DNA of 64,000 nt from Vibrio diabolicus (GTDB lineage Bacteria; Pseudomonadota; Gammaproteobacteria; Enterobacterales; Vibrionaceae), in assembly GCA_001048675.1 (NCBI GenBank), contig CCKK01000020.1:496001-560000 (forward strand), written 5' to 3'. Of this stretch, positions 43,389-53,988 are shown piece by piece; position 1 is the stretch's first letter, and every line of letters starts with the position of its first letter. A model generated the notes under the pieces. It saw only the letters and a program-made list of their open reading frames with translations. It had not been told where the DNA came from and searched no databases. The position numbers were made by a program, and so were the translations under genes.

Positions 43389-44255
43389 TTAGAACATCTG
43401 CAACTGCGAGTTGCCATCGTTAGCCGGGAAAGATGCCAAGTCAGGAAGTGTTATACGCTTCTGTATGTCTTTATACAGATTGGCTGCCAACTCCGGCGCA
43501 ATTATATTGTCCGCAGTATGGATCATGACATACGGCTGTTTACCTTCTGCAACCCATTGCGGCAACTTGCTGAGCCATGGTGTAAAAAACTCGTAATTTT
43601 GCTGTTCTTCTGGATGACCAATAAAGCGAATCAAAGGGTGTGAAGCGGTAGCAATGGCGTGGACTGGTACTCTTGGTTTTTTCATTTGCGCATCAATGAT
43701 CGCTTCATTGTTTGGCTTAGCGGCAAAGACAGGGCGGCTATCCATAATAATGCGGTCAATGTTATTTTCTACTAACCATTGGTTAAGCGCTCGCTCTTCT
43801 TCATCTTTGGAGAAAAATGCCATATGACGAACCTCAACACCAAGAGGGAAGTTAGGTGGAAAGCTCGCACAGAACTTTTTCAATCGATCAAGGTGCTCAG
43901 GACCAAAAGCGGCTGGCAATTGAATTGTCCATTGCCCCACACGGTCATGCAACGGCTCCATGATTTTCATGAAGTCTCTCAGTTGTTCGCTGCAACCTCT
44001 TAGCATTTGCTCATGAGTGATGGCTTTAGGAAGTTTGAAAGTAAAGCGAAAATCATCGTGGGTTGCTGCTCTCCAGTTTTGCACCGTGTTGAGCGTCGGC
44101 GTGGCATAAAATGTCGTGTTGCCTTCTACGGTATGGAACACCTGTGCATACTTTTCTAAACGTTCAGCGGGCTTTGTTCCGCTGCCGTAAAAGCTTTGCT
44201 GCCATTGATTATGCGACCACATTGTCAATCCAAGTCGAAGAGGTAAGTTATCCAT
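43389..44255 (-). CDS. DUF72 family protein (YecE-like)
   Basis: A 288-residue TIM-barrel-like DUF72 protein. It opens LRLGLTMWSHNQWQQSFYGSGT, then KYAQVFHTVEGNTTFYATPTLNTVQNWRAAT and FRFTFKLPKAITHEQML, all family hallmarks, and carries the PLGVEVRH motif. YecE lies beside cmoAB and aspS in E. coli as well. The biochemical function is not established. Confidence 0.88.
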   Translation of the reverse strand: MDNLPLRLGLTMWSHNQWQQSFYGSGTKPAERLEKYAQVFHTVEGNTTFYATPTLNTVQNWRAATHDDFRFTFKLPKAITHEQMLRGCSEQLRDFMKIMEPLHDRVGQWTIQLPAAFGPEHLDRLKKFCASFPPNFPLGVEVRHMAFFSKDEEERALNQWLVENNIDRIIMDSRPVFAAKPNNEAIIDAQMKKPRVPVHAIATASHPLIRFIGHPEEQQNYEFFTPWLSKLPQWVAEGKQPYVMIHTADNIIAPELAANLYKDIQKRITLPDLASFPANDGNSQLQMF

Positions 44256-44528
44256 TATTCTTTACTGCTTGCTACTCGTGTGAATACTTTACGAGAGTTT
44301 TGCTGAAATAGGTAATTTCACGCTATAATCCCCACCAATTTTTTCGCTTTGGTGCGCTTTTGAACATTTGTTGTACTAAAAAGCACCAGTGAATGATAAA
44401 ACACACGTAATTGTATGTTGAGTAGTCGATTTTCGTGGACATTCAGCGTATAACTGAATCTTTACTCTGCTTGGCAATGAGGCTGACAGAGCGTAGTTAA
44501 CAACATTTGAGAGATTGGGAATTTCATT

Positions 44529-46307
44529 ATGCGTACCCATTACTGTGGTCACCTGAACAAGTCCCTTGCAGGACAAACTGTAGAACTTTGCGGCTGGGTT
44601 AACCGTCGTCGTGATTTAGGCGGTCTTATTTTTATTGATATGCGAGATCGCGAAGGTATCGTTCAGGTAGTTGTTGATCCAGATATGGCGGATGCGTATG
44701 AAGTGGCTAACACACTTCGTAATGAATTCTGTATCAAACTAACGGGTGAAGTACGCGTTCGTCCAGAAAGCCAAGCAAACAAAGACATGGCAACAGGTGA
44801 AGTTGAGATCCTTGCGACAGGTCTTGAAATCATCAACCGCAGTGACGTTTTGCCTCTAGACTTCAACCAAAAGAACTCTGAAGAGCAACGTCTGAAGTAC
44901 CGTTACTTAGACCTTCGTCGTCCAGAAATGAGTGACCGCATCAAGCTACGTGCTAAAGCATCTAGCTTTGTTCGTCGTTTCCTAGATGACAACGGCTTCC
45001 TAGATATCGAAACACCAGTACTAACGAAAGCGACACCAGAAGGTGCGCGTGACTACCTAGTACCTAGCCGTGTTCACAAAGGCAGCTTCTACGCGCTTCC
45101 TCAGTCTCCACAGCTATTCAAACAGCTTCTAATGATGTCTGGTTTTGACCGTTACTACCAAATCGTTAAGTGTTTCCGTGATGAAGACTTACGTGCTGAC
45201 CGTCAGCCAGAATTCACTCAGATCGATATCGAAACGTCATTCATGACGGCTGACCAAGTACGTGAAGTGACGGAAAACATGGTTCGCGATATGTGGCAAG
45301 AGCTACTAAACGTAGACCTAGGTCAGTTCCCAGTAATGCCATTCAGCGAAGCGATTCGCCGTTTCGGTTCTGACAAGCCAGACCTACGTAACCCACTAGA
45401 GCTAGTAGACGTTGCTGACCTAGTGAAAGACGTTGAGTTCAAAGTATTCTCTGGCCCAGCAAACGACGAGAAAGGCCGCGTTGCCGTTATTCGCGTTCCA
45501 GGTGGTGCATCTTTGACTCGTAAGCAAATTGATGGCTACGGTGAATTCGTTGGTATCTACGGTGCGAAAGGTCTAGCTTGGATGAAGGTTAACGACCGTG
45601 CTGCAGGCATGGAAGGTATCCAATCTCCAGTAGCTAAATTCCTAAACGAAGACGTGATCAACGGCATCCTAGATCGCACTCAAGCGGAATCTGGCGATAT
45701 CATCCTATTTGGCGCTGATAAAGCGGGCATCGTTGCAGAAGCTATGGGCGCACTGCGTCTGAAGCTAGGTAAAGATCTAGAGCTAACTGACGAATCAGCA
45801 TGGGCTCCACTATGGGTTGTTGACTTCCCAATGTTCGAAGAAGATGACGAAGGCAACCTACACGCGATGCACCACCCATTCACGTCACCTCTAGGTGTGA
45901 CTGCGGAAGAGTTAAAAGCGAACCCAGCTGCGGCAAACTCTAACGCTTACGATATGGTTCTAAATGGTTACGAAGTTGGCGGCGGTTCTGTTCGTATCCA
46001 CAACGCAGATATGCAAGAAGCCGTATTTGATATTCTAGGCATCACACCTGAAGAGCAACAGCTTAAGTTCGGCTTCCTGCTTGATGCACTGAAATTCGGT
46101 ACGCCTCCACACGCTGGTCTTGCATTCGGTCTTGACCGTCTAGTGATGCTGCTATGTGGTACTGAGAACATCCGTGATGTTATCGCGTTCCCTAAAACAA
46201 CAGCAGCGGCGTGTCTACTAACAGACGCACCAAGCATTGCGAACCCAGCAGCGCTAGAAGAGCTAGCAATCGCAGTGACTGCAGCGAAAGAAAAAGACGC
46301 AGAATAA
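44529..46307 (+). CDS. aspS: Aspartate-tRNA ligase
   Basis: A 592-residue bacterial-type class II synthetase. The OB-fold anticodon domain ([27 protein letters not shown]) is followed by the catalytic core with [21 protein letters not shown] and motif 2 [18 protein letters not shown]. The bacterial GAD insertion spans about 290-420, and motif 3 [15 protein letters not shown] is near the end. A TATAAT hexamer at 44324-44329 may be its -10 element, giving a leader of about 190 nt. Confidence 0.97.
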   Translation: MRTHYCGHLNKSLAGQTVELCGWVNRRRDLGGLIFIDMRDREGIVQVVVDPDMADAYEVANTLRNEFCIKLTGEVRVRPESQANKDMATGEVEILATGLEIINRSDVLPLDFNQKNSEEQRLKYRYLDLRRPEMSDRIKLRAKASSFVRRFLDDNGFLDIETPVLTKATPEGARDYLVPSRVHKGSFYALPQSPQLFKQLLMMSGFDRYYQIVKCFRDEDLRADRQPEFTQIDIETSFMTADQVREVTENMVRDMWQELLNVDLGQFPVMPFSEAIRRFGSDKPDLRNPLELVDVADLVKDVEFKVFSGPANDEKGRVAVIRVPGGASLTRKQIDGYGEFVGIYGAKGLAWMKVNDRAAGMEGIQSPVAKFLNEDVINGILDRTQAESGDIILFGADKAGIVAEAMGALRLKLGKDLELTDESAWAPLWVVDFPMFEEDDEGNLHAMHHPFTSPLGVTAEELKANPAAANSNAYDMVLNGYEVGGGSVRIHNADMQEAVFDILGITPEEQQLKFGFLLDALKFGTPPHAGLAFGLDRLVMLLCGTENIRDVIAFPKTTAAACLLTDAPSIANPAALEELAIAVTAAKEKDAE

Positions 46308-46324
46308 GCGCACAACATTTGAAG

Positions 46325-46352
46325 AAAACTCCCGCAACTGCGGGAGTTTTTG
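46325..46352 (+). terminator. Terminator of aspS
   Basis: An 11-bp perfect stem AAAACTCCCGC/GCGGGAGTTTT with loop AACT and trailing Ts. Confidence 0.9.
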
Positions 46353-46449
46353 TTTAAATAAACCTAAGAAACTTCCAAAGCAATTTCCCAAGCAACGCTT
46401 TTTAGCTCATGTTTGCTATTAAGCGTCAAAATACATTAAAAGGTGAATT

Positions 46450-47196
46450 ATGGCAGGTCATAGTAAATGGGCGAATATTCGTCACCGTAAAGCAGCGCAA
46501 GATGCGAAGCGCGGCAAAATCTTTACCAAATTAATCCGTGAAATCGTTGTTGCGGCAAAAGAGGGAGGCGGTGAGCCAGAAAATAACCCACGTTTGCGAG
46601 CTGCAATTGATAAAGCGTTGTCTAACAACATGACGCGTGACACTGTCAACCGCGCTGTCAGCCGAGGTGCTGGTGGTGAAGGCGATGACAATATGGAAAC
46701 CGTAATCTATGAAGGTTATGGTCCGGGTGGCACTGCGGTCATGGTCGAATGTATGACGGATAACCGAAATCGCACAGTATCTGGCGTACGCCATGCGTTC
46801 TCGAAGTCAGGAGGCAATCTGGGTACGGATGGTAGTGTAAACTATCTTTTCGACAAGAAAGGCGTGATCTCATACGCCCCAGGTTTAGATGAAGATGCGG
46901 TGATGGAAGTGGCGTTAGAAAGTGGCGCTGATGACATCGAAACATCAGAAGATGGCTCGATTGATGTTTACACCGCGCCAAGCGATTTTGGACTCGTAAA
47001 AGATGCCCTTGATGCTGCAGGTTTTGAGGCGGAGAACGCCGAAGTGTCGCTTATCCCTTCAACGAAAGCAGAGCTGGATGTGGGCACTGCGCCAAAACTG
47101 CTTCGTTTGATTGACGCTTTAGAAGATCTGGACGATGTTCAGGAGGTTTATCACAACGGTGACATCTCTGACGACGTTGCAGCCTCTCTAGAGTAA
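46450..47196 (+). CDS. yebC: YebC/PmpR family protein
   Basis: A 248-residue TACO1/YebC-family protein. It begins with the invariant [23 protein letters not shown] and carries [22 protein letters not shown] and the acidic third-domain end [16 protein letters not shown]. Members were called transcription regulators and more recently have been tied to translation of difficult peptide stretches. It precedes ruvC as in E. coli. Confidence 0.95.
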   Translation: MAGHSKWANIRHRKAAQDAKRGKIFTKLIREIVVAAKEGGGEPENNPRLRAAIDKALSNNMTRDTVNRAVSRGAGGEGDDNMETVIYEGYGPGGTAVMVECMTDNRNRTVSGVRHAFSKSGGNLGTDGSVNYLFDKKGVISYAPGLDEDAVMEVALESGADDIETSEDGSIDVYTAPSDFGLVKDALDAAGFEAENAEVSLIPSTKAELDVGTAPKLLRLIDALEDLDDVQEVYHNGDISDDVAASLE

Positions 47197-47287
47197 ACTC
47201 AATGTGCAGTGAGCGGTATTCGCTCCGAAATTAGAAAGTAATAATAAGAAATTGAGGTCGCATTCGGCCTCATTTTTAGGAACATTC

Positions 47288-47809
47288 ATGTCAATTATTT
47301 TGGGCATTGACCCAGGTTCACGCATTACCGGTTATGGGGTCATTCGTCAAAATGGACGCCATTTGCAATACCTTGGTAGTGGCTGTATTCGTACTTCAGA
47401 AAAAGAACTTCCGGGCCGTCTTAAGCAGATTTACGCTGGCGTCACGGAAATCATTACTCAGTTTCAACCGGACGTATTTGCGATTGAACAAGTGTTTATG
47501 GCTAAAAATGCGGATTCAGCATTAAAGCTTGGCCAGGCTCGTGGCAGCGCAATTGTTGCTGCTGTGAATGCAGAGTTGCCGGTATACGAATACGCCGCGC
47601 GTCTTATTAAGCAAGCTGTAGTCGGTACTGGTGGTGCGGACAAAGCGCAAGTTCAGCATATGGTTCAGCAGATGCTTAAACTGCCCGCCAAGCCTCAAGC
47701 GGATGCAGCCGATGCTTTAGGTGTGGCGATTTGTCATGCCAATACGAACAAAACTCTCGTTGCCTTAGCGGGCAAAGCAACCAGTGCCAGAAAAGGGCGC
47801 TACCGATAA
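47288..47809 (+). CDS. ruvC: Holliday junction resolvase RuvC
   Basis: A 173-residue resolvase, the exact E. coli length. The four catalytic acids are visible in [13 protein letters not shown] (D7), [14 protein letters not shown] (E) and [14 protein letters not shown] (two D). ATG 47288 with TAGGA upstream gives the canonical [10 protein letters not shown]. It cuts Holliday junctions that RuvAB migrates. Confidence 0.97.
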   Translation: MSIILGIDPGSRITGYGVIRQNGRHLQYLGSGCIRTSEKELPGRLKQIYAGVTEIITQFQPDVFAIEQVFMAKNADSALKLGQARGSAIVAAVNAELPVYEYAARLIKQAVVGTGGADKAQVQHMVQQMLKLPAKPQADAADALGVAICHANTNKTLVALAGKATSARKGRYR

Positions 47810-47815
47810 AATTAA

Positions 47816-47831
47816 CTGGATGTCTATCCAG
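47816..47831. promoter_or_regulatory. LexA (SOS) box before ruvA
   Basis: CTGG-ATGTCTAT-CCAG is a perfect-armed inverted repeat with the CTG-N10-CAG spacing. It differs at one central base from the E. coli ruvA SOS box as I recall it (CTGG-ATATCTAT-CCAG). It is 6 bp after the ruvC stop and 45 bp before the ruvA start, so ruvAB should be damage-inducible independently of ruvC. Confidence 0.88.
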
Positions 47832-47876
47832 TTCTTTATTATCCTGTCGCAAATTCATTTCCAAAGAGTATTTATA

Positions 47877-48488
47877 GTGATTGGACGTCTTCGTGGCACA
47901 CTGATTGAAAAACAACCACCTGAAGTGTTAATTGAAGTTAATGGCATTGGTTATGAAGTCCAGATGCCAATGAGCTGTTTTTACGAGCTGCCAAATGTTG
48001 GCGAAGAAGCCGTTATTTATACTCACTTTGTCGTCCGTGAAGATGCACAATTGCTATACGGTTTCAACACAGTAAAAGAACGAGCACTTTTCCGTGAAGT
48101 GATCAAAGCCAATGGCGTTGGTCCTAAACTCGGTCTTGGTATTCTCTCTGGTATGACAGCAACGCAATTTGTTACTTGTGTGGAACATGAAGACGTTTCT
48201 ACGCTGGTTAAGCTTCCAGGCGTTGGCAAGAAAACCGCAGAGCGATTGGTTGTTGAAATGAAAGACCGCTTGAAAGGGTGGGGCGCTGGCGATCTATTTA
48301 CACCATTTACGGATGCTGCTCCTGCGGATTCTGGTGCGACATCCAACAACGCGGAAGAAGAGGCAATTAGCGCGCTTCTAGCTTTGGGTTACAAGCCGAC
48401 TCAAGCGTCGAAAGTGGTGTCTCAGATCGCTAAACCGGACATGAGCAGTGAGCAAATGATCCGTGAAGCTCTAAAATCAATGGTGTAA
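47877..48488 (+). CDS. ruvA: Holliday junction branch migration subunit RuvA
   Basis: A 203-residue RuvA. The N-terminal OB fold ([30 protein letters not shown]) is followed by helix-hairpin-helix motifs ([40 protein letters not shown]) and a C-terminal RuvB-binding domain. The start is GTG 47877, giving the E. coli length exactly; the frame opens further upstream across the SOS box, which rules the longer form out. A repeat element separates it from ruvB. Confidence 0.95.
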   Translation: MIGRLRGTLIEKQPPEVLIEVNGIGYEVQMPMSCFYELPNVGEEAVIYTHFVVREDAQLLYGFNTVKERALFREVIKANGVGPKLGLGILSGMTATQFVTCVEHEDVSTLVKLPGVGKKTAERLVVEMKDRLKGWGAGDLFTPFTDAAPADSGATSNNAEEEAISALLALGYKPTQASKVVSQIAKPDMSSEQMIREALKSMV

Positions 48489-48567
48489 CGCTGGTTTCAC
48501 AGTGAGCATTTGTTCAAGATAACTCATTCTCTAAGGTTAACGCCAATCGCTTAACGATATTTTTTGT

Positions 48568-48698
48568 GTCATTCCAGCGAGCCTAGCGAGACTGGGAATC
48601 TAATAGCAGCACGCTGAGCGGTTAATGAAACAATTTGACCATAAACCGCTCGGATAGAAGATCCTGTATCACGCTCCTTCGTCGCTGTACAGGATGAC
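48568..48698. repeat. REPIN-like palindromic intergenic repeat
   Basis: The unit begins GTCATTCCAG and ends CAGGATGAC. The first end is itself a hairpin (ATTCCAG with CTGGGAAT, 48571-48599) and the last end is another (ATCCTGTA with TACAGGAT, 48661-48695). Between them GAGCGGTTAATG and CATAAACCGCTC pair with one mismatch. Two inverted REP-like hairpins joined by a palindromic spacer fit the GTCATTCC-type REP sequences mobilised by RAYT transposases. It splits ruvA from ruvB. I see only this copy in the window. Confidence 0.7.
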
Positions 48699-48774
48699 GA
48701 GATACAGAAATATGCCACTTGCTGTTAAACGAGCGGCATTATTCTCTCAGGTAACCATTTTTCAAGGTAAAAAG

Positions 48775-49779
48775 ATGATTGAAGCCGATCGTTTAATCGC
48801 GCCAGAAAACCCTGCCTTTCGTGATGAAGATGTCATTGACCGTGCTATTCGACCAAAAAAATTAGCGGATTACCAAGGTCAGGACCATGTCCGTGACCAA
48901 ATGGAGATCTTCATTAAAGCTGCTCAGTTACGTAGCGAAGCACTTGATCACCTGTTAATTTTTGGTCCTCCAGGTTTGGGTAAAACCACACTTGCGAATA
49001 TCGTTGCCAATGAAATGGAAGTGAACATTCGCACCACTTCGGGCCCTGTACTTGAGAAAGCAGGGGATTTGGCCGCGCTGTTAACTAACCTAGAAGAAAA
49101 CGATGTGTTGTTCATCGATGAGATTCACCGCTTGAGCCCGATGGTTGAAGAGGTGCTGTATCCGGCGATGGAAGATTATCAACTGGATATTATGATCGGT
49201 GAAGGTCCGGCCGCTCGTTCTATTAAGATCGATTTACCACCATTTACGTTAATTGGTGCGACGACCCGAGCGGGCTCTTTAACGTCACCATTGCGCGACC
49301 GCTTTGGTATTACTCAGCGCCTTGAGTTTTATAAGATAAAAGACCTCCAAGATATTGTGCAGCGCAGCGCGGATTGTTTAGGTTTGTCAATGGAACCTGA
49401 AGGTGCATTGGAAGTGGCAAGACGTGCACGTGGCACACCACGTATTGCTAACCGTCTACTACGTCGTGTTCGCGATTATGCGGAAGTGAAAGGAAATGGT
49501 CACATTTGTGCAGAGGTTGCCGACAAAGCGCTGAATATGCTTGATGTGGACGCCGAAGGTTTCGATTATATGGACCGCAAACTGCTACTCGCAATTATGG
49601 AGAAATTTGGTGGTGGTCCGGTCGGACTCGATAACATGGCGGCAGCGATTGGTGAAGAAAAGGATACTATCGAAGACGTTCTTGAGCCTTATCTTATTCA
49701 GCAAGGTTATTTACAACGCACTCCACGTGGAAGAATCGCGACAGATCGTGCGTATTTGCATTTCGGAATTGAAAAATAA
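48775..49779 (+). CDS. ruvB: Holliday junction branch migration helicase RuvB
   Basis: A 334-residue AAA+ motor. It shows [17 protein letters not shown], Walker [13 protein letters not shown], Walker [13 protein letters not shown], sensor [18 protein letters not shown] and the winged-helix tail. It drives branch migration with RuvA. ATG 48775 gives the family start MIEADRL; the frame continues 27 codons upstream into the repeat and is not credible there. Confidence 0.96.
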   Translation: MIEADRLIAPENPAFRDEDVIDRAIRPKKLADYQGQDHVRDQMEIFIKAAQLRSEALDHLLIFGPPGLGKTTLANIVANEMEVNIRTTSGPVLEKAGDLAALLTNLEENDVLFIDEIHRLSPMVEEVLYPAMEDYQLDIMIGEGPAARSIKIDLPPFTLIGATTRAGSLTSPLRDRFGITQRLEFYKIKDLQDIVQRSADCLGLSMEPEGALEVARRARGTPRIANRLLRRVRDYAEVKGNGHICAEVADKALNMLDVDAEGFDYMDRKLLLAIMEKFGGGPVGLDNMAAAIGEEKDTIEDVLEPYLIQQGYLQRTPRGRIATDRAYLHFGIEK

Positions 49780-49961
49780 GATTCCCTCGCTGGGCCTTTG
49801 CGGCCCAGCGCTTCATTAAAGTTGACCAAACTCACATTTTTTGAATTTCTTCTCATACCAGTTTAGTAAGTAAAAAGCATTGATTGTTAACTCTATGTTT
49901 GCTCACAACTGGTTAATTTCTCCCCTGATTACTCTCTCTTAACATCCGTATCTAATACTGG

Positions 49962-49975
49962 TTGATCTGGATCAA
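49962..49975. promoter_or_regulatory. FNR box 1 upstream of cydA
   Basis: TTGAT-CTGG-ATCAA matches the FNR consensus TTGAT-N4-ATCAA at all ten positions. Confidence 0.85.
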
Positions 49976-50011
49976 TGTGATGGATTTTTGTGCAAATTCC
50001 GCGCATAAACA

Positions 50012-50025
50012 TTGATGTATATCAA
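50012..50025. promoter_or_regulatory. FNR box 2 upstream of cydA
   Basis: TTGAT-GTAT-ATCAA again matches all ten consensus positions, exactly 50 bp downstream of box 1. Confidence 0.85.
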
Positions 50026-50240
50026 AGCGCATTCCGGCTATAAACCTTTTGAAACAATCTGTTTTTACAAGTAATATTAGCCCTAGCTATATTAGCTGAT
50101 GCTTAACAATTAACTAACCAATGAAGCACATTTTTGCAACAATGAGTTGTGATAATTCAACATTTTTCAAGTGTAAATAACACTTGAATATGGATTGCAA
50201 TATGTAGAGAGTGTCATTCAGCCGACACATAGGAGTTACC

Positions 50241-51827
50241 ATGATTGACGTAGTTGATCTATCGCGGTTGCAGTTTGCACTGACAGCGATGTATCACTTC
50301 CTATTCGTACCATTGACCCTTGGTATGGCCTTCCTTCTGGCCATTATGGAATCGATGTACGTAATGACGAACAAGCAAATCTATAAGGACATGACCAAGT
50401 TCTGGGGTAAGCTATTCGGTATTAACTTTGCACTTGGTGTGGCGACAGGCCTTACCATGGAATTCCAGTTTGGTACGAACTGGTCTTACTACTCCCACTA
50501 TGTAGGTGACATCTTCGGTGCGCCGCTAGCGATCGAAGCCCTTGTCGCATTCTTCCTGGAGTCAACTTTTGTTGGTCTATTCTTCTTCGGGTGGGATCGT
50601 CTATCTAAACGTCAACACTTAGCGGTTACTTGGCTTGTGGCGCTGGGTTCTAACTTCTCTGCACTTTGGATTCTTATCGCAAACGGCTGGATGCAAAACC
50701 CAGTAGGCGCGGACTTCAACTTCGAAACTATGCGAATGGAAATGGTGAGCTTCTCTGAGGTTGTACTAAACCCAGTAGCTCAGGTTAAGTTCGTGCATAC
50801 GGTTGCTTCTGGTTACACTTGTGGCGCAATGTTTATTCTAGGCATCAGTTCATACTACCTATTAAAAGGTCGTGACATTGCGTTTGCTCGTCGTTCATTT
50901 GCTATCGCTGCTTCTTTCGGTATTGCGGCTATCTTATCTACCATCGTTCTTGGCGATGAATCTGGCTACGAGCTTGGTGAAGTTCAAAAAGTGAAGCTTG
51001 CTGCAATTGAAGCAGAGTGGCACACAGAACCAGCTCCAGCAGCGTTTACGTTGTTTGGTGTTCCTAACCAAGAAACCATGCACACAGATTACGCAATCAA
51101 GATCCCTTACGTAATGGGTATCATCGCGACACGTTCTTTTGATGAGCAAGTAACAGGTCTTCGTGACCTACGTGATGAGCACGTCGATCGTATTCGTGAC
51201 GGTATGTACGCTTATGAACTTCTTGAGAAGCTTCGTGCGGGCGACAAGTCAGAAGAAAACATGACTGCGTTTGATGAAGTGAAGGGTGACCTAGGTTACG
51301 GTCTACTTCTAAAACGCTACACAGACAATGTTGTTGATGCGACAGAAGAGCAAATCCAAGCTGCTGCGGATGACTCAATCCCAACAGTATGGCCGCTATT
51401 CTGGTCATTCCGTATCATGGTTGCTTGTGGTTTCATCATGCTATTCGTTTTCGGTGCGGCGTTTATTCAAACGTGTCGTCAGAAGATCGAACAGAAACAA
51501 TGGATTCTTAAAGCTGCACTATTCAGCATCCCACTACCGTGGATTGCGATTGAAGCGGGTTGGTTCGTCGCTGAGTACGGTCGTCAGCCATGGGCTGTTG
51601 GTGAAATTTTACCAGTGCACGTTGCAGCTTCTGCATTAACTGCTGGCGAAATCTGGACTTCACTATTCGCAATTCTGGCGCTATACACGGTATTCCTGGT
51701 TGCAGAAGTTTACCTAATGTTGAAATTCGCTCGTAAAGGCCCAAGTAGCCTGAAAACGGGTCGCTACCACTTCGAGCAAAATGCTGACTCTGTTGAAGAC
51801 AAAGTTAGTCGCCAAGTAGAAGCGTAA
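50241..51827 (+). CDS. cydA: Cytochrome bd-I ubiquinol oxidase subunit I
   Basis: A 528-residue integral membrane oxidase. Haem ligands are visible: His19 in [13 protein letters not shown], the His in [14 protein letters not shown], and the Met in [11 protein letters not shown]. The quinol-binding Q-loop lies between about 240 and 390, and [18 protein letters not shown] is conserved. It oxidises quinol and reduces O2 at low oxygen tension. ATG 50241 with AGGAG upstream is preferred; the frame extends 10 codons further. Confidence 0.97.
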   Translation: MIDVVDLSRLQFALTAMYHFLFVPLTLGMAFLLAIMESMYVMTNKQIYKDMTKFWGKLFGINFALGVATGLTMEFQFGTNWSYYSHYVGDIFGAPLAIEALVAFFLESTFVGLFFFGWDRLSKRQHLAVTWLVALGSNFSALWILIANGWMQNPVGADFNFETMRMEMVSFSEVVLNPVAQVKFVHTVASGYTCGAMFILGISSYYLLKGRDIAFARRSFAIAASFGIAAILSTIVLGDESGYELGEVQKVKLAAIEAEWHTEPAPAAFTLFGVPNQETMHTDYAIKIPYVMGIIATRSFDEQVTGLRDLRDEHVDRIRDGMYAYELLEKLRAGDKSEENMTAFDEVKGDLGYGLLLKRYTDNVVDATEEQIQAAADDSIPTVWPLFWSFRIMVACGFIMLFVFGAAFIQTCRQKIEQKQWILKAALFSIPLPWIAIEAGWFVAEYGRQPWAVGEILPVHVAASALTAGEIWTSLFAILALYTVFLVAEVYLMLKFARKGPSSLKTGRYHFEQNADSVEDKVSRQVEA

Positions 51828-51844
51828 GGTAAGGAGATAACAAG

Positions 51845-52981
51845 ATGTTTGATTACGAAATCTTGCGACTCATCTGGTGGGTACTAATCGGTGTTCTACT
51901 AGTTGGTTTTGCAGTAACAGACGGTTTCGATATGGGTGTAGGCGCGCTTGTACCTATTATCGGTAAAAACGACACGCAACGTCGCGTCATGATTAACTCA
52001 ATAGCCCCTCACTGGGATGGTAACCAAGTTTGGCTTATCACTGCTGGTGGTGCATTGTTTGCAGCTTGGCCTTTGGTTTATGCAACGTCATTTTCAGGCT
52101 TCTACTTAGCGATGATTTTGACACTAGCAGCGCTATGGCTTCGTCCTCTGGGCCTAGACTACCGCTCTAAAATCGAAGATCCAAAGTGGCGTAATACCTG
52201 GGATATATGTATCTCAATCAGTGGTTTTGTTCCACCAATCATCTTTGGTGTAGCGTTTGGCAACCTACTACAGGGTGTACCATTCCAATTGAGTGAGTTC
52301 TTGATGCCAACATACCATGGCTCATTCTTTGGTCTTCTAAACCCATTTGCACTGCTGTGTGGCTTAGTTAGTTTGTTCATGATTTTGATGCAAGGTTCGA
52401 CTTGGCTACAAATGAAAACAACGGGCGAAGTGCATGTGCGTGCTCGCAACGTTGCTCAGTTGGCTGGTTTACTGACGGTTGCAGCGTTTGTAGCTGCTGG
52501 TTTCTGGATCCAAAATATTGATGGTTACGTCATTGTTGGCGGTATCGACACTAATGCAGCTTCTAACCCTCTAAACAAAGAGGTAATCCGTGAAGCTGGT
52601 GCGTGGATGAAGAATTTTGAAAGCTACCCACTACTATGGGCTGCTCCTGTACTAGGTGTCGCAATGCCGCTTCTTGCCGTATTGGCATCTCGTCTTGAAA
52701 AATGTGCGATTTCGTTCATTACTTCAAGTCTGGGTGTTGCTGGCGTTATCTTTACTGCAGGTTTTGCGATGTTCCCATTCATCATGCCTTCAGACTTAAT
52801 GCCAAGCCACAGCTTAACAATGTGGGATGCAACGTCATCTGAACTGACTCTGAACCTAATGACAGGCGTTGCGTTTGTTATGGTGCCAATCATCCTTGGT
52901 TACACGTCTTGGACTTACTACAAGATGTTTGGTCGCCTTGATGATCAGTACATTGAAGACAACAAAAACTCACTTTACTAA
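51845..52981 (+). CDS. cydB: Cytochrome bd-I ubiquinol oxidase subunit II
   Basis: A 378-residue membrane protein with MFDYEILRLIWWVLIGVLLVGFAVTDGFDMGVGAL, then NSIAPHWDGNQVWLITAGGALFAAWPLVYA, the CydB signature. It lies 17 bp after cydA and 12 bp before cydX in one operon. Confidence 0.97.
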   Translation: MFDYEILRLIWWVLIGVLLVGFAVTDGFDMGVGALVPIIGKNDTQRRVMINSIAPHWDGNQVWLITAGGALFAAWPLVYATSFSGFYLAMILTLAALWLRPLGLDYRSKIEDPKWRNTWDICISISGFVPPIIFGVAFGNLLQGVPFQLSEFLMPTYHGSFFGLLNPFALLCGLVSLFMILMQGSTWLQMKTTGEVHVRARNVAQLAGLLTVAAFVAAGFWIQNIDGYVIVGGIDTNAASNPLNKEVIREAGAWMKNFESYPLLWAAPVLGVAMPLLAVLASRLEKCAISFITSSLGVAGVIFTAGFAMFPFIMPSDLMPSHSLTMWDATSSELTLNLMTGVAFVMVPIILGYTSWTYYKMFGRLDDQYIEDNKNSLY

Positions 52982-52993
52982 GGAGCATTTACT

Positions 52994-53101
52994 ATGTGGT
53001 ATTTCGCATGGATTCTAGGTGTACTACTTGCTTGTGCATTCGGTATCATCAACGCTCTTTGGTTAGAGCACTCAGAAATGATGGACAAAGACAGTGAGTA
53101 A
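52994..53101 (+). CDS. cydX: Cytochrome bd-I oxidase subunit CydX
   Basis: A 35-residue single-helix subunit: MWYFAWILGVLLACAFGIIN, then ALWLEHSEMMDKDSE. It matches the CydX pattern MWYFxWILG...A...LWLE. It stabilises the haems of the CydAB complex. An AGGAG precedes it. It overlaps ybgE by 8 bp. Confidence 0.95.
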   Translation: MWYFAWILGVLLACAFGIINALWLEHSEMMDKDSE

Positions 53102-53396
53102 TCTCGCTGATAAGGTAGCGCAACTTCACGCTCCGATGGATAAGACTCTGTTAAGAGTCTTATCTCTCATCCTTGGCTTTATGCATGTAGGATTGGTGAT
53201 GTGGGACCCTGAAGCTTACCATCAAGCAATTGGTGGTTTTAACTCAATCATCGCACCGGCACTGATTTGGTCTGTATGCTCAAGCATGGTTTACGGTGTG
53301 GGCTTCAAACCGAGAAACTGGTACTGGCAAGTTTTGTTTAGTCCCTACTTTTCGTTAGCTATCTTAATTTATTTAACGGCACTTTATTTCTTTTAG
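53094..53396 (+). CDS. ybgE: Cyd operon protein YbgE
   Basis: A 100-residue membrane protein with about three hydrophobic segments (LLRVLSLILGFMHVGLVMW, ALIWSVCSSMVYGVGF, FSLAILIYLTALYFF). Its position after cydX and the WDP/GFKPR motifs identify YbgE; the role is undefined. It starts at GTG 53094 inside cydX. Confidence 0.88.
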   Translation: MSNLADKVAQLHAPMDKTLLRVLSLILGFMHVGLVMWDPEAYHQAIGGFNSIIAPALIWSVCSSMVYGVGFKPRNWYWQVLFSPYFSLAILIYLTALYFF

Positions 53397-53438
53397 GCTG
53401 AAATACGCTGTAATAAAGTCGGTTACTAAATCATCGAA

Positions 53439-53467
53439 TAAAAGCTAGGTATTTCGCCTAGCTTTTA
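53439..53467 (+). terminator. Terminator of the cydABX-ybgE operon
   Basis: A 10-bp perfect stem AAAAGCTAGG/CCTAGCTTTT with a 7-nt loop, then ATTTTTTT. Confidence 0.9.
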
Positions 53468-53568
53468 TTTTTTCTACAAATTTCAAAAATATTCCCTTAG
53501 CTCGGTACCAATTGCTGTCGCTTCAGTTATAGTAATTACTTTAAAGAATTGAATATATTGGGACTCCC

Positions 53569-53988
53569 TTGCAAGGCACATCAAATCTCTTTCGCTGGCC
53601 GATCACCGTTTACTATGAAGACACCGATGCGGGCGGCGTTGTATATCATTCTAATTATCTAAAATTCTTTGAGCGCGCGCGGACAGAAATGTTACGTGCC
53701 AAAGGCATTTCTCAACATGTGTTACTGGAACAAAATATCGGCTTTGTTGTTCGACACATGGATATTGATTTCAACCAAGGGGCAAGGCTGGACGAGCATT
53801 TGACAGTATTAACCCGAGTGTCAGAAATAAAACGTGCTTCCCTGCAATTCTGTCAAGAGTTGGTCAATGATCAAGGCAAGATATTGTGCAAGGCCTCTGT
53901 TAAGGTAGCATGTATCGATAATAAGAAAATGAAACCAATAGCTATTCCAACCTTTATAAATTCGGAGCTAACAAATAGTGACTGCTGA
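53569..53988 (+). CDS. ybgC: Acyl-CoA thioesterase YbgC (Tol-Pal associated)
   Basis: A 139-residue 4-hydroxybenzoyl-CoA-type hot-dog thioesterase. It shows [35 protein letters not shown], with the catalytic Asp in EDTDAGG. It acts on short-chain acyl-CoA or acyl-ACP and is always first in the tol cluster. No suitable ATG exists, so the start is TTG 53569 with GGGA 5 nt upstream. It overlaps tolQ by 11 bp. Confidence 0.92.
   Translation: MQGTSNLFRWPITVYYEDTDAGGVVYHSNYLKFFERARTEMLRAKGISQHVLLEQNIGFVVRHMDIDFNQGARLDEHLTVLTRVSEIKRASLQFCQELVNDQGKILCKASVKVACIDNKKMKPIAIPTFINSELTNSDC

Larger units (their letters stand above)
49780..50240. promoter_or_regulatory. cydA promoter region
   Basis: 461 bp without an ORF. 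It carries two perfect FNR boxes (49962-49975 and 50012-50025) and an AT-rich leader of about 200 nt that ends in the ribosome-binding site AGGAG before ATG 50241. In E. coli the cydA promoter is controlled by ArcA and FNR. Confidence 0.75.

Noticed and set aside
46308-46449. nudB expected between aspS and yebC
   Set aside because: The gap is 142 bp with only a terminator, so the gene is absent here rather than missed.
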